From an uncultured Castellaniella sp. (GTDB lineage Bacteria > Pseudomonadota > Gammaproteobacteria > Burkholderiales > Burkholderiaceae_B), in NCBI RefSeq assembly GCF_937988725.1, contig NZ_CALKHS010000003.1, forward strand, positions 248,001 to 312,000: a DNA stretch of 64,000 nucleotides, written 5' to 3'. Positions within the stretch are counted from its first letter, which is position 1, and the number at the start of each line of letters is the position of its first letter. Below are positions 25,612-33,766 of this stretch, piece after piece. The notes beneath the pieces were generated by a model. That model did not search any database. It was given only the letters and a program-made list of their open reading frames with translations, and was not told the DNA's origin. The translations under genes were made by a program, and so were the position numbers.

Positions 25612-26673
25612 ATGTTCTATCGTGAAAACGGCCAGTTCAAGAGCACCTATCGCTCGGATCAGCAGATCTTTCCGATCCGCCAGGACCGCTGGTTCATGGG
25701 CGCCCTGCTGGTCGCCGCCTTCGTGGGCGTGCCGGCGCTGGCGTCGGAATACTGGCTGCAGGCCATCCTGATTCCCTTCCTGATCCTGGCGCTGGCGGCC
25801 ATCGGCCTGAACGTGCTGGTGGGCTATTGCGGGCAGATCTCCATCGGCTCGGGGGCCTTCATGGCCGTGGGCGCCTACGCCGCCTGGAATTTCGGCGTGC
25901 GCCTGGACCTGCCCCTGGTGGTGCAGATCCTGCTGGGCGGGGTCTTCGCCACCCTGGCGGGCGTCGTGTTCGGCGTGCCCAGCCTGCGCATCCGCGGCCT
26001 GTACCTGGCGGTGACCACGCTGGCGGCGCAGTTCTTCATGGACTGGGCTTTTCTGCGCATTCCGTATTTCACCAATTATTCGACCTCCGGCAATGTGTCC
26101 GTCCCGGCCCTGGATTTCTTCGGCCTGCCGGTGGTCACGCCGGTCCAGAAGTACTTGTTCGTGCTGTGCTTCGTCGCGGTGATCGGCGTGCTGACGAAGA
26201 ACCTGGTGCGCGGGGCGATCGGCCGGCAATGGATGGCCATCCGCGACATGGACGTGGCCGCCGCCGTCATCGGCATCCGCCCGGTCTACGCCAAGCTGAC
26301 CGCCTTCGCTGTCAGTTCCTTCATCATCGGCGTGGCGGGCGCTCTGTGGGCCTACGTCCACCTGGGGTCCTGGGAACCTCTGGCCTTCGACCTGAATCGT
26401 TCGCTGCAGCTGCTGTTCATCATCATCATCGGCGGCCTGGGCTCGGTCATCGGCAGCTTCTTCGGGGCGGCCTTCATGGTGCTGGTGCCCGTGCTGCTGA
26501 CCAACGTGCCGCACGCCCTGGGGCTGTCCCTCCCCGTGGACGTCGCCGCCCACATCGAACACATGGTGTTCGGCTTCCTGATCGTGTTCTTTCTGATCGT
26601 GGAGCCGCACGGCCTGGCCAGGCTGTGGAGCATTGCCAAGGAGAAGCTGAGGATCTGGCCGTTTCCCCACTAG
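25612..26673 (+). CDS. livM: Liv-type ABC transporter permease (LivM)
   Basis: Second permease, 353 residues. A 45-residue polar N-terminal part precedes the first helix. The LivM signature is seen in ALAAIGLNVLVGYCGQISIG and in GRQWMAIRDMDVAAAVIGI, the ATPase-contact loop. The C-terminal helix ends with FFLIVEPHGLARLW. GGGGGAG lies upstream of the ATG. It is followed by 124 bases with small hairpins before the binding-protein gene. Confidence 0.94.
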   Translation: MFYRENGQFKSTYRSDQQIFPIRQDRWFMGALLVAAFVGVPALASEYWLQAILIPFLILALAAIGLNVLVGYCGQISIGSGAFMAVGAYAAWNFGVRLDLPLVVQILLGGVFATLAGVVFGVPSLRIRGLYLAVTTLAAQFFMDWAFLRIPYFTNYSTSGNVSVPALDFFGLPVVTPVQKYLFVLCFVAVIGVLTKNLVRGAIGRQWMAIRDMDVAAAVIGIRPVYAKLTAFAVSSFIIGVAGALWAYVHLGSWEPLAFDLNRSLQLLFIIIIGGLGSVIGSFFGAAFMVLVPVLLTNVPHALGLSLPVDVAAHIEHMVFGFLIVFFLIVEPHGLARLWSIAKEKLRIWPFPH

Positions 26674-26797
26674 GGCGCGCCGCCCGGCGCAGGCGTGGTC
26701 CTGTGCCGGCGGCGGGTCCCGGTGGCGTCATCCCGGGATGCATCCAGCCGGATGCGTTTCATAAATAAGGTGCCATCAGCACCAGGAGGAGCTCAAG

Positions 26798-28129
26798 ATG
26801 AAACATGCATTGACCAAGGCCACGGCGGCCGTCGTGATGGCAGCCGCCGGGCTGGCGGGCGTCGCCAGCACCGCCCAGGCCGCCGAAGAGAATTTCATTC
26901 CCCTGCTGGTGTACCGCACGGGCTCGTTCGCGCCGCTGGGGATTCCCTGGGCCAACGGCAAGCTGGATTACCTGAAGCTGGTCAACGAGCGTGACGGCGG
27001 GGTCAATGGCGTCAAGATCGTCTACGAGGAATGCGAAACCGCCTATTCCACGGACAAGGGTGTCGAATGCTACGAGCGCCTGAAGGACAAGTTCGGCGGC
27101 GCGACCGGATACGACACGCAATCCACCGGCATCACCTTCGCCGTGACCGACAAGGCCATGGTGGACGGCCGCTCCGTCGTGACGGTGGGCTATGGCCTGT
27201 CGCAGTCGGCCGATGGGCGGGTGTTCAAATGGAACTTCCCGCTGCTGGGCAATTACTGGACCGCCTACGACTCCATGATCCAGGACATCGCCAAGAACCT
27301 GGGCGGCGCGGACAAGCTCAAGGGCAAGAAGATCGCCCTGATCTACCACGATTCGCCGTTCGGCAAGGAACCCATCCCGCTGCTGGAGGCGCGCGCCAAG
27401 GACAATGGCTTCGAGCTGCAGGTCTACCCCGTGGCCGCCCCCGGGGTGGAACAGAAATCCACCTGGCTGCAGATCCGCAAGAACCGGCCCGACTTCGTCC
27501 TGCTGCAAAGCGCCGGCATCATGACGCCGACCGCCATCCGCGAGGCCCAGGCGGTGGGCTATCCGCGCGACAAGATGTACGGCATCTGGTGGGCCAGTTC
27601 GGAGACCGACGTGGCCGACCTGGGCGACACGGCCAAGGGCTATCACGGCATCACCATCCAGAACAGCGCCGAACACGGCCGCGTGCACGAGGACGTCAAG
27701 AAGTACGTCTACGACAAGGGCCAGGGCGCCGACAAGGACGGCAAGACCTTCGGGTCCATCGCCTACACGCGCGGCATGATGATTTCCATGCTGCAGGTGG
27801 AAGCCATCCGCACGGCCCAGGAAAAGTTCGGCAAGGGCAAGGTCATGACGCCTGAACAGGTGCGCTGGGGCTATGAGAACCTGAACCTGGACGAGGCCCG
27901 CCTGGAGAAACTGGGGTTCGCCAAGCTGATGCGGCCGGTCAAGACCACGTGCGAGAACCACATGGGCACGGACTGGGCGCGGATCATCCAGTGGGACGGC
28001 AAGAAGTTCAATGTGGTGTCCGACTGGTATCAGTCCGACCCGAAATACATCAAGCCGCTGGTGCAGTCTCTGGGTGAAAAATACGCCACGGAAAAGAAAC
28101 TGCCCGTGCGGGATTGTGCAGCCGAGTAA
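26798..28129 (+). CDS. livK: Liv-type ABC transporter substrate-binding protein
   Basis: Periplasmic receptor of the importer, 443 residues, longer than classical LivK/LivJ (about 370). A Sec signal peptide ends near ASTAQA (about residue 27). The mature protein is a type I periplasmic binding fold (IPLLVYRTGSFAPLGIPW, then KIVYEECETAYSTDKG). The larger size and sequence match receptors encoded beside acyl-CoA ligases and used for organic or aromatic acids; the ligand is inferred, not known. The gene has the strongest ribosome site of the cassette: AGGAGG at 26784–26789, eight bases before ATG, directly behind a small hairpin (GGTGC-CATCA-GCACC). A 10-pair hairpin follows its stop. Confidence 0.93.
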   Translation: MKHALTKATAAVVMAAAGLAGVASTAQAAEENFIPLLVYRTGSFAPLGIPWANGKLDYLKLVNERDGGVNGVKIVYEECETAYSTDKGVECYERLKDKFGGATGYDTQSTGITFAVTDKAMVDGRSVVTVGYGLSQSADGRVFKWNFPLLGNYWTAYDSMIQDIAKNLGGADKLKGKKIALIYHDSPFGKEPIPLLEARAKDNGFELQVYPVAAPGVEQKSTWLQIRKNRPDFVLLQSAGIMTPTAIREAQAVGYPRDKMYGIWWASSETDVADLGDTAKGYHGITIQNSAEHGRVHEDVKKYVYDKGQGADKDGKTFGSIAYTRGMMISMLQVEAIRTAQEKFGKGKVMTPEQVRWGYENLNLDEARLEKLGFAKLMRPVKTTCENHMGTDWARIIQWDGKKFNVVSDWYQSDPKYIKPLVQSLGEKYATEKKLPVRDCAAE

Positions 28130-28137
28130 GCCGTGCC

Positions 28138-28161
28138 GGGGCCGGGCGCATGCCCGGCCCC
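28138..28161 (+). terminator. Hairpin after the importer binding-protein gene
   Basis: GGGGCCGGGC-GCAT-GCCCGGCCCC is a perfect 10-pair stem with a 4-base loop, nine bases after the livK-type stop. It lies just before the AGGAGA ribosome site of the next gene. There is no T-run, so full termination is unlikely. Protection of the upstream mRNA end is the more likely role. Confidence 0.5.
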
Positions 28162-28174
28162 CAGGAGAAGATTC

Positions 28175-29002
28175 ATGGAAAGCGCACAGGCCCCCGAACC
28201 CGCCGTCCTGCTGAACGTCAACGGCATCGAGGTCATCTACAACCACGTGATCCTGGTGCTGAAGGGCGTGTCGCTCAGCGTGCCCGAAGGCCGCATCGTG
28301 GCGCTGCTGGGCGCCAACGGCGCGGGCAAGACCACGACGCTGCGGGCGATCTCGAATCTGCTGCGGGGCGAACGCGGCGAAGTCACCAAGGGCAGCATCG
28401 ACTATCGCGGCGAACGCATCGAATCGCTGTCGCCGGCCGACCTGGTGCAGCGCGGAGTCATCCAGGTGATGGAGGGCAGGCATTGCTTCGCCCACCTGAG
28501 CATCGAGGAAAACCTGCTGACCGGCGCCTATACCCGCAAGCTGGGGCGCGGCGACCTGACGGCCGCGCTGGACCGCGTCTACCAGTATTTTCCGCGCCTG
28601 AAGCAGCGCCGCAAGAGCCAGGCGGGTTACACGTCGGGCGGCGAGCAGCAGATGGCCGCCATCGGCCGGGCGCTGATGGCCGACCCGCGCATGATCCTGC
28701 TGGATGAGCCTTCCATGGGGCTGGCGCCGCAGATCGTCGAGGAAATCTTCGAGATCGTGCGCGACCTGAACCAGCGCGAAGGCGTCAGCTTCCTGCTGGC
28801 CGAACAGAACACCAACGTGGCGCTGCGGTATGCTGATTACGGCTACATCCTGGAAAACGGCCGCGTCATGATGGACGGTTCGGCTCGGTCGCTGGCTGAG
28901 AATGAAGACGTCAAGGAATTCTATCTGGGAGTTTCGGGATCTGGCCGCACCAGCTTTCGCGACACCAAGTTCTACCGCCGGCGCAAGCGCTGGCTGGCCT
29001 GA
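28175..29002 (+). CDS. livF: Liv-type ABC transporter ATP-binding protein (LivF)
   Basis: Second ATPase of the importer, 275 residues. Walker A is GANGAGKTTTLRA, the signature is TSGGEQQMAAIGRALMADP, Walker B is MILLDEPSMGLAP, and the switch region is LLAEQN. The C-terminus is longer than classical LivF (about 235 residues), adding about 25 residues rich in Arg (DTKFYRRRKRWLA). AGGAGA precedes ATG 28175, which is chosen over an in-frame ATG inside the upstream hairpin. It is followed 15 bases later by the second ligase. Confidence 0.93.
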   Translation: MESAQAPEPAVLLNVNGIEVIYNHVILVLKGVSLSVPEGRIVALLGANGAGKTTTLRAISNLLRGERGEVTKGSIDYRGERIESLSPADLVQRGVIQVMEGRHCFAHLSIEENLLTGAYTRKLGRGDLTAALDRVYQYFPRLKQRRKSQAGYTSGGEQQMAAIGRALMADPRMILLDEPSMGLAPQIVEEIFEIVRDLNQREGVSFLLAEQNTNVALRYADYGYILENGRVMMDGSARSLAENEDVKEFYLGVSGSGRTSFRDTKFYRRRKRWLA

Positions 29003-29017
29003 TTCACGGGAGATGGC

Positions 29018-30289
29018 ATGCAGGCTTACTACGATGCGCGTGAGACGGCGTCCGCCGAGCAGCGGGAACAGGCGCTGTTCGCCCGCCTGCCCGCCGTGGT
29101 GGCGGCCGCCCGGGACCGGGCGCCGGCCATCGCCCGGCAGCTGCAAGGCGTCGATCCCGCCGGCCTGACGTCGCGCGGCGCCCTGGCGCGGATTCCGGTG
29201 CTGCGCAAAAGCGAACTGCTGCAGATCCAGCACGCCGCCCGCATCGCCCGGCCGGCCGCGCAGGGCGATGCGGAACGGGTGCGGGTGTTCGGCGGGGTGT
29301 CGGCCATCGGCTGGGGCGAGGCGCGGCGCGTGTTCGCGTCGCCGGGGCCGATCTACGAACCCGAAAGCGCCCGCTCCGACTATTGGGGCTTCGCCCGCGC
29401 CCTGCACGCGGCGGGGGTGCGGCCGGGGGATCTGGTGCACAACTGTTTTTCTTATCACTTCACCCCCGCGGGCTCGATGATGGAGACCGCCGCCCACGCC
29501 CTGGGGTGCACGGTGTTTCCCGGCGGGGTCGGGCAGACGGAGCAGCAGGTGCGGGCCATGGCCGACCTGGCGCCCCAGGCCTACACCGGCACGCCCAGCT
29601 TCTTGCGCATCATCCTGGAAAAGGCGGATGAAATGGGGGTGGCGCTGCCGTCCCTGCATCGCGCGCTGTTTTCGGGCGAGGCCTATCCGCCGTCGCTGCA
29701 GGCCTGGTTCCAGGCGCGCGGCATCCAGGGCTTCCAGGCGTACGGCAGCGCGGATCTGGGCATGATCGCCTTCGAGACCGGCGCCCGCGACGGCCTGGTC
29801 CTGAACGAGGACCTGATCGTGGAAATCGTGCGGCCGGGCACCGGCCAGCCCGTGCCGGACGGCGAAGTCGGCGAAGTCGTGGTGACGACCTTCAATCCGG
29901 ATTATCCGCTGCTGCGCTTCGGCACCGGGGATCTGTCCGCCCTGATGTCGGGGTCGTCGCCCTGCGGCCGCACCAACGGCCGCATCCGCGGCTGGATGGG
30001 GCGCGCCGATCAGACGACCAAGGTGCGCGGCATGTTCGTGCATCCCGAGCAGATCGCCCGGGTGTTGGACCGCCACCCGCAGATCGGCCGCGCCCGCCTG
30101 GTCGTGTCCGGCGAGATGGGGCACGACGTCATGACGCTGAAGGTCGAATCGGCCGACGGCCTGGACGTGGCCCGCGTGGCCGAGACGGTGCGGGACCAGA
30201 CCAAGCTGCGGGCCGTCGTGGACGTGGTGCCGGCGGGCAGCCTGCCCAACGACGGCAAGGTGATCGAGGACGTCCGCCGCTACGACTGA
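29018..30289 (+). CDS. Phenylacetate-CoA-ligase-like (PaaK family) AMP-binding protein
   Basis: Last gene of the importer cassette, 423 residues, with the compact PaaK-family architecture. The family features IPVLRKSELL, QAYGSADLGMIAFE (A5 region), LLRFGTGDLSAL (A7) and the C-terminal lysine in LPNDGKVIEDVRRYD are present. The canonical Ser-Gly-Thr-Thr-Gly phosphate loop is missing; at that place the sequence reads FASPGPIYEPES. It may therefore bind nucleotide differently, or it may be a paralogue with a changed reaction. GGGAGAT precedes the ATG. Its position with the importer suggests it activates, or otherwise handles, the imported acid. The exact substrate is unknown. Confidence 0.88.
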   Translation: MQAYYDARETASAEQREQALFARLPAVVAAARDRAPAIARQLQGVDPAGLTSRGALARIPVLRKSELLQIQHAARIARPAAQGDAERVRVFGGVSAIGWGEARRVFASPGPIYEPESARSDYWGFARALHAAGVRPGDLVHNCFSYHFTPAGSMMETAAHALGCTVFPGGVGQTEQQVRAMADLAPQAYTGTPSFLRIILEKADEMGVALPSLHRALFSGEAYPPSLQAWFQARGIQGFQAYGSADLGMIAFETGARDGLVLNEDLIVEIVRPGTGQPVPDGEVGEVVVTTFNPDYPLLRFGTGDLSALMSGSSPCGRTNGRIRGWMGRADQTTKVRGMFVHPEQIARVLDRHPQIGRARLVVSGEMGHDVMTLKVESADGLDVARVAETVRDQTKLRAVVDVVPAGSLPNDGKVIEDVRRYD

Positions 30290-30367
30290 ATCCGGCGCGC
30301 CGGCCGGGAGCGCGGCCGAGCCCGCCGGTGCGTCGACGGTCGGGGCATGGGCCGGCTTGCGTGCGGG

Positions 30368-30841
30368 TCAGATCTTCTTGCGGTAGACCAGGCTGATGCG
30401 TGCGAAGGCCGCCTGCAGTTCGGGGCTGCCCGCCTGGAACACCAGCGGCCGCCCCTTCTGCACGAAGCACACCAGTTTCTTCGAGGCGAACAGCGGGATG
30501 AACTTGGTGGACTGGATGTCGCCCCAGGCGACCTCGCGGCGCGAGATCCAGGACTGGCGGATGCCCCAGTCGGAAATTTCCGTCACCGATGTCCACATAT
30601 GCCAGCTCATCCACAGCAGCGCGGCGAAGCACACCACCAGGCTGGCGACGACCGGCAGCGGCAGGGCGCTTTCGGGCGCGAGCCGCAGCACCAGGAACAG
30701 GCGCGTCGCGATGAAGGCCATGATGAGCCAGGCGATCACGCCGATCCAGCGCGGCCAGGCGCGCCCGCGCAGCGGCAGGGGGGCGATCTGTTCCATGAGA
30801 GTGGCGTGTTCTTCGGGAGTGGGGCGGTCGAAAGGGGACAT
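30368..30841 (-). CDS. Small membrane protein of unknown function
   Basis: I do not recognise a named family. The 157-residue product has a polar N-terminus (about 30 residues), two adjacent hydrophobic segments (about 32–54 and 60–83) and a C-terminal soluble part of about 70 residues. That part reads like a small beta-rich, PH-like domain (SWISRREVAWGDIQSTKFI, then LVCFVQKGRPLVFQAG). This layout recalls the two-helix plus PH-type proteins common in proteobacteria. It is transcribed in the same direction as the HMG-CoA lyase gene about 100 bases upstream, with no evident functional link. It has normal codon use for the window. Confidence 0.75.
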   Translation of the reverse strand: MSPFDRPTPEEHATLMEQIAPLPLRGRAWPRWIGVIAWLIMAFIATRLFLVLRLAPESALPLPVVASLVVCFAALLWMSWHMWTSVTEISDWGIRQSWISRREVAWGDIQSTKFIPLFASKKLVCFVQKGRPLVFQAGSPELQAAFARISLVYRKKI

Positions 30842-30940
30842 TGGTTCGTGAGTCGGAGCGGCGCGGCCGGCCGGATCGGCCCGGCTGCGGGGTTGGGGGA
30901 CGCCGCGCGGGCCGGGCGGCCTCGCGGGCGGGATTCCGGA

Positions 30941-31843
30941 TCAGGCCTTTTTCAGCGCCAGCGCCCGGCCGGCGCGGCTGGACGTGGGCCGGCCGATCTG
31001 GCCGGAGATCCATTGCCCGATGTCCACGACCGCATCCAGGTTCACGCCGGTGCTCAGGCCCTGGCCCTGCAGCAGGTACAGCACGTCTTCGGTGGCCACG
31101 TTGCCGGTGGCGCCCTTGGCGTAGGGGCAGCCGCCCAGGCCGGCCACGGAACTATGGAAGATTCGCACCCCGCAGTCCAGGGCCGACAGGATGTTGGCCA
31201 GGGCCTGGCCGTAGGTGTCGTGGAAATGCCCGGACACCCGGGTGCCCAGGTCGGTGATCCGGCCCACGGCGCGCAATACCCGGGCTACCTGGGCCGCCGT
31301 GCCCACGCCGATGGTGTCGGCCACGTCGATTTCGTCGCAGCCCAGCTGCAGAAAGCGTTCGGCCACGTCCACGACAGCGCCGACGGGGACTTCGCCCTGG
31401 TAGGGGCAGCCCAGGGAACAGCTGATGCTGCCGCGCAGGCGCAGACCGGCCTGTTTGGCCGCCGCGGCCACGGGCTCGAAGCGGGCGATCGATTCGGCGA
31501 TGGAGCAGTTGATGTTGCGCTGGGAAAAGGCTTCGCTGGCGGCTCCGAAGATCACCACTTCGTCCACCCGCGCGGCCAGCGCGCCTTCCAGGCCGCGCAT
31601 ATTGGGGACCAGGGCCGAGTAGATCGTGCCGGGCCGTCGGGCGATGCCGTCCATGACCTGCGCGCCGTCCGCCATCTGGGGGACCCATTTGGGCGAGACG
31701 AAGGACACCGCTTCGACGTTGGGGAAGCCGGCGGCGGCCAGCCGGTCGACGAGTTCGATCTTCACCGCCGAATCGAGGAACTGCTTTTCATTCTGCAGGC
31801 CGTCTCGCGGACCGACTTCGACGATCTTGACGTATTCGCTCAT
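30941..31843 (-). CDS. Hydroxymethylglutaryl-CoA lyase
   Basis: Cleaves 3-hydroxy-3-methylglutaryl-CoA to acetoacetate and acetyl-CoA, the last step of leucine breakdown. The 300-residue TIM barrel begins with IVEVGPRDGLQNE, which holds the catalytic Arg and metal-binding Asp. GHFHDTYGQALAN supplies metal-binding histidines, and GLGGCPYAKGATGNVATEDV contains the active-site cysteine loop. AAGGAT lies before ATG 31843. No other leucine-degradation gene is next to it, although the Liv-type importer cassette is nearby; a link is only a guess. Related lyases acting on other substrates share these motifs. Confidence 0.93.
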   Translation of the reverse strand: MSEYVKIVEVGPRDGLQNEKQFLDSAVKIELVDRLAAAGFPNVEAVSFVSPKWVPQMADGAQVMDGIARRPGTIYSALVPNMRGLEGALAARVDEVVIFGAASEAFSQRNINCSIAESIARFEPVAAAAKQAGLRLRGSISCSLGCPYQGEVPVGAVVDVAERFLQLGCDEIDVADTIGVGTAAQVARVLRAVGRITDLGTRVSGHFHDTYGQALANILSALDCGVRIFHSSVAGLGGCPYAKGATGNVATEDVLYLLQGQGLSTGVNLDAVVDIGQWISGQIGRPTSSRAGRALALKKA

Positions 31844-31961
31844 GGGGATCCTTGCCGATGCATGAAGCCCGGCCCGATGCGCCCGGAGCCGGTCTGTGGA
31901 GTCATGCCACGATCATAGCGCGCCGCCTGCGGGCGTGGGAGGCAGGGCCCCTGGATGGGGC

Positions 31962-33104
31962 TTACGCCCGGTCCGGCAGCCGCCGGTAGCGGCCGTCCGG
32001 CTGGCGTTCCAGCGCGCCGCTGATTTCCAGGAGGGTCAGGCGGCTCGTCAATCGGTCGATGGACCAGCCTGTCCGGGCCTGCAGGGTGTCGAGGTCGGCG
32101 GGTTCGTAGCCCAGGGCTTGCAGCAGGGGCGCCGCCTCGGGATCCGGTTCCTGTTGCGGGACCGGGCGCGGCGCGGCGGGACCGGCGGCGATTCCCGGGA
32201 GTCCGCCCTGGCGCAGTTCCTCGACGATGTCCTGCCCGGATTCGACCAGCTTGGCCCCCTGGCGGATCAGCGCATGGCAGCCGCGCGACAGCGGGGAATG
32301 GATGGAACCGGGGATGGCGAAGACCTCGCGTCCCAGTTCGCCCGCGAGCCGCGCGGTGATCAGCGATCCGCTGCGGGCGGCGGCCTCGACCACCAGTACG
32401 CCCCGGCCCAGCGCCGCCACGATGCGGTTGCGCTGGGGAAAATGAAAAGGCAGGCCCTGGGCGCCCAGCGGGAATTCCGACAGCATCAGGCCGTGTTCCG
32501 CGATGCGGTGCGCCAGGGCGCGATGGGCGGGCGGATAGACCCGGTCGATGCCGGTTCCCAGCACGGCCAGGGTGCCGCCGCCCGACGCGCCCGCGTCCAG
32601 CGCGCCGGCATGGGCCGCCCCGTCGATGCCGCTGGCCAGGCCGCTGACCACGCACCAGCCCTGTTGCGCCAGGTGGCGCGCGAAATCGTGCGCGTTGCGG
32701 GCGCCTTCGGGCGTGGCGCTGCGGGCGCCGACGATGGCCAGCATCGGCCGGCTCAGGATGTCCAGCTGCCCGTGCGCGTACAGGATGGGCGGCGGATCGT
32801 TCAATTCGAACAGGGCCTGGGGATACAGGGGGTCGGCCAGCGTCAGCAGATGATGGCCGGGTTCCGCCAGCCAGCCCAGACTGGCGGCTATGGCCTGCCG
32901 CAGGGGCTCGTCGGGGGCCTGGCGCAGCCGCGCCGCCAGGCCGGGATCCAGGTACCGGGCCAGGCTGCCGGTGGACGCCGCGCAGATGTCCTGCGGCATG
33001 CCGAAGACCGACAGGAGCAGGCGGATGCGCGCCGCCCCCAGTTCGGGTTCGAGGCTCAGGCGGATCCAGGCCCGCAGTTCGTCTTCGGCAATGGTCAGTG
33101 GCAT
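31962..33104 (-). CDS. dprA: DNA-processing protein DprA
   Basis: Loads RecA onto incoming single-stranded DNA during natural transformation. The Rossmann-like DNA-binding core includes AIVGARSATPEGARNAHDFA, SGLASGIDGAAHAGAL and VVEAAARSGSLITARLA. A C-terminal winged-helix domain (about residues 310–380) is also present, as in the long Gram-negative form. An N-terminal SAM-like region precedes the core. The start at 33104 removes a 26-residue extension lacking conserved character. It is divergent from def across 133 bases. A ComF-like gene also lies in this window (42,344), but whether the organism is competent is not shown. Confidence 0.94.
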   Translation of the reverse strand: MPLTIAEDELRAWIRLSLEPELGAARIRLLLSVFGMPQDICAASTGSLARYLDPGLAARLRQAPDEPLRQAIAASLGWLAEPGHHLLTLADPLYPQALFELNDPPPILYAHGQLDILSRPMLAIVGARSATPEGARNAHDFARHLAQQGWCVVSGLASGIDGAAHAGALDAGASGGGTLAVLGTGIDRVYPPAHRALAHRIAEHGLMLSEFPLGAQGLPFHFPQRNRIVAALGRGVLVVEAAARSGSLITARLAGELGREVFAIPGSIHSPLSRGCHALIRQGAKLVESGQDIVEELRQGGLPGIAAGPAAPRPVPQQEPDPEAAPLLQALGYEPADLDTLQARTGWSIDRLTSRLTLLEISGALERQPDGRYRRLPDRA

Positions 33105-33186
33105 GGCGCCAGTGTGCCATGAATGAACGCCCCGGGCCGGTCCCGGCGGGATGTTTCTGTCTTGGCCCGTGGACGGTTTCATCGGG

Positions 33187-33198
33187 AAAACATGTTTT
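33187..33198. promoter_or_regulatory. Perfect palindrome AAAACATGTTTT overlapping a TATGAT element upstream of def
   Basis: A 12-base perfect palindrome lies 40 bases before the def start and shares its last base with TATGAT (33198–33203), a good sigma-70 −10 match. A −35 box is not clear. The layout suggests a promoter that could be occluded by a dimeric regulator, but this is inference from position. Confidence 0.4.
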
Positions 33199-33237
33199 AT
33201 GATAGAGCTTTAGGCATCACAGAATCAGGCAATCAAC

Positions 33238-33762
33238 ATGGCTTTGCTTCCCATCCTCAAATATCCGGATCCCCGGCTGCACAAGGTCGCTGCCCCGGTG
33301 CAGCAGGTGGATGACCGCATTCGCCAACTGGTGCGCGACATGGCCGAAACCATGTATGCCGCGCCGGGCGTGGGCCTGGCGGCCACGCAGGTCGATGTCC
33401 ACGAACGCGTGGTCGTCATCGACGTGTCCGAAGACGGCGACGACCTGCATGTGCTGATCAATCCCGAGATCACCTGGAAAAGCGACGAACTGCAGGTCTA
33501 CGAAGAAGGCTGCCTGTCGGTGCCGGGCGTCTACGACGAAGTCGAGCGTTCGGCCCGCATCCACGTGCGCGCGCTCAACGAGCAGGGCGAGCCCTACGAA
33601 TTCGACGCCGAAGGCCTGCTGGCCGTCTGCGTGCAGCATGAACTGGACCATCTGCTGGGCAAGGTCTTCGTCGAATACCTGTCCGTGCTGAAGCAGAACC
33701 GCATCCGCACGCGCCTGCGCAAGCAGCAGCGCGAATCCCAGCGCGAAGCCGCCGGGGTCTGA
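33238..33762 (+). CDS. def: Peptide deformylase
   Basis: Metalloenzyme removing the formyl group from nascent proteins. All three motifs are present: GVGLAATQ (residues ~43–50), EEGCLSVPG with metal ligand C92, and QHELDHLLG with ligands H134 and H138 and catalytic E135. Length is 174 residues. It is four bases upstream of fmt, the standard def–fmt operon in which one enzyme adds and the other removes the formyl group. Confidence 0.97.
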   Translation: MALLPILKYPDPRLHKVAAPVQQVDDRIRQLVRDMAETMYAAPGVGLAATQVDVHERVVVIDVSEDGDDLHVLINPEITWKSDELQVYEEGCLSVPGVYDEVERSARIHVRALNEQGEPYEFDAEGLLAVCVQHELDHLLGKVFVEYLSVLKQNRIRTRLRKQQRESQREAAGV

Positions 33763-33766
33763 GGGC

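Noticed and set aside
26759..30124. Another very long minus-strand frame opposite livK–livF–ligase
   Set aside because: Same reason: it crosses gene borders on the other strand and shows only compositional bias.
30292..30303. Palindrome CCGGCGCGCCGG after the PaaK-like gene as a terminator
   Set aside because: Perfectly symmetric but with no loop and no T-run; short GC palindromes are expected often at this base composition.
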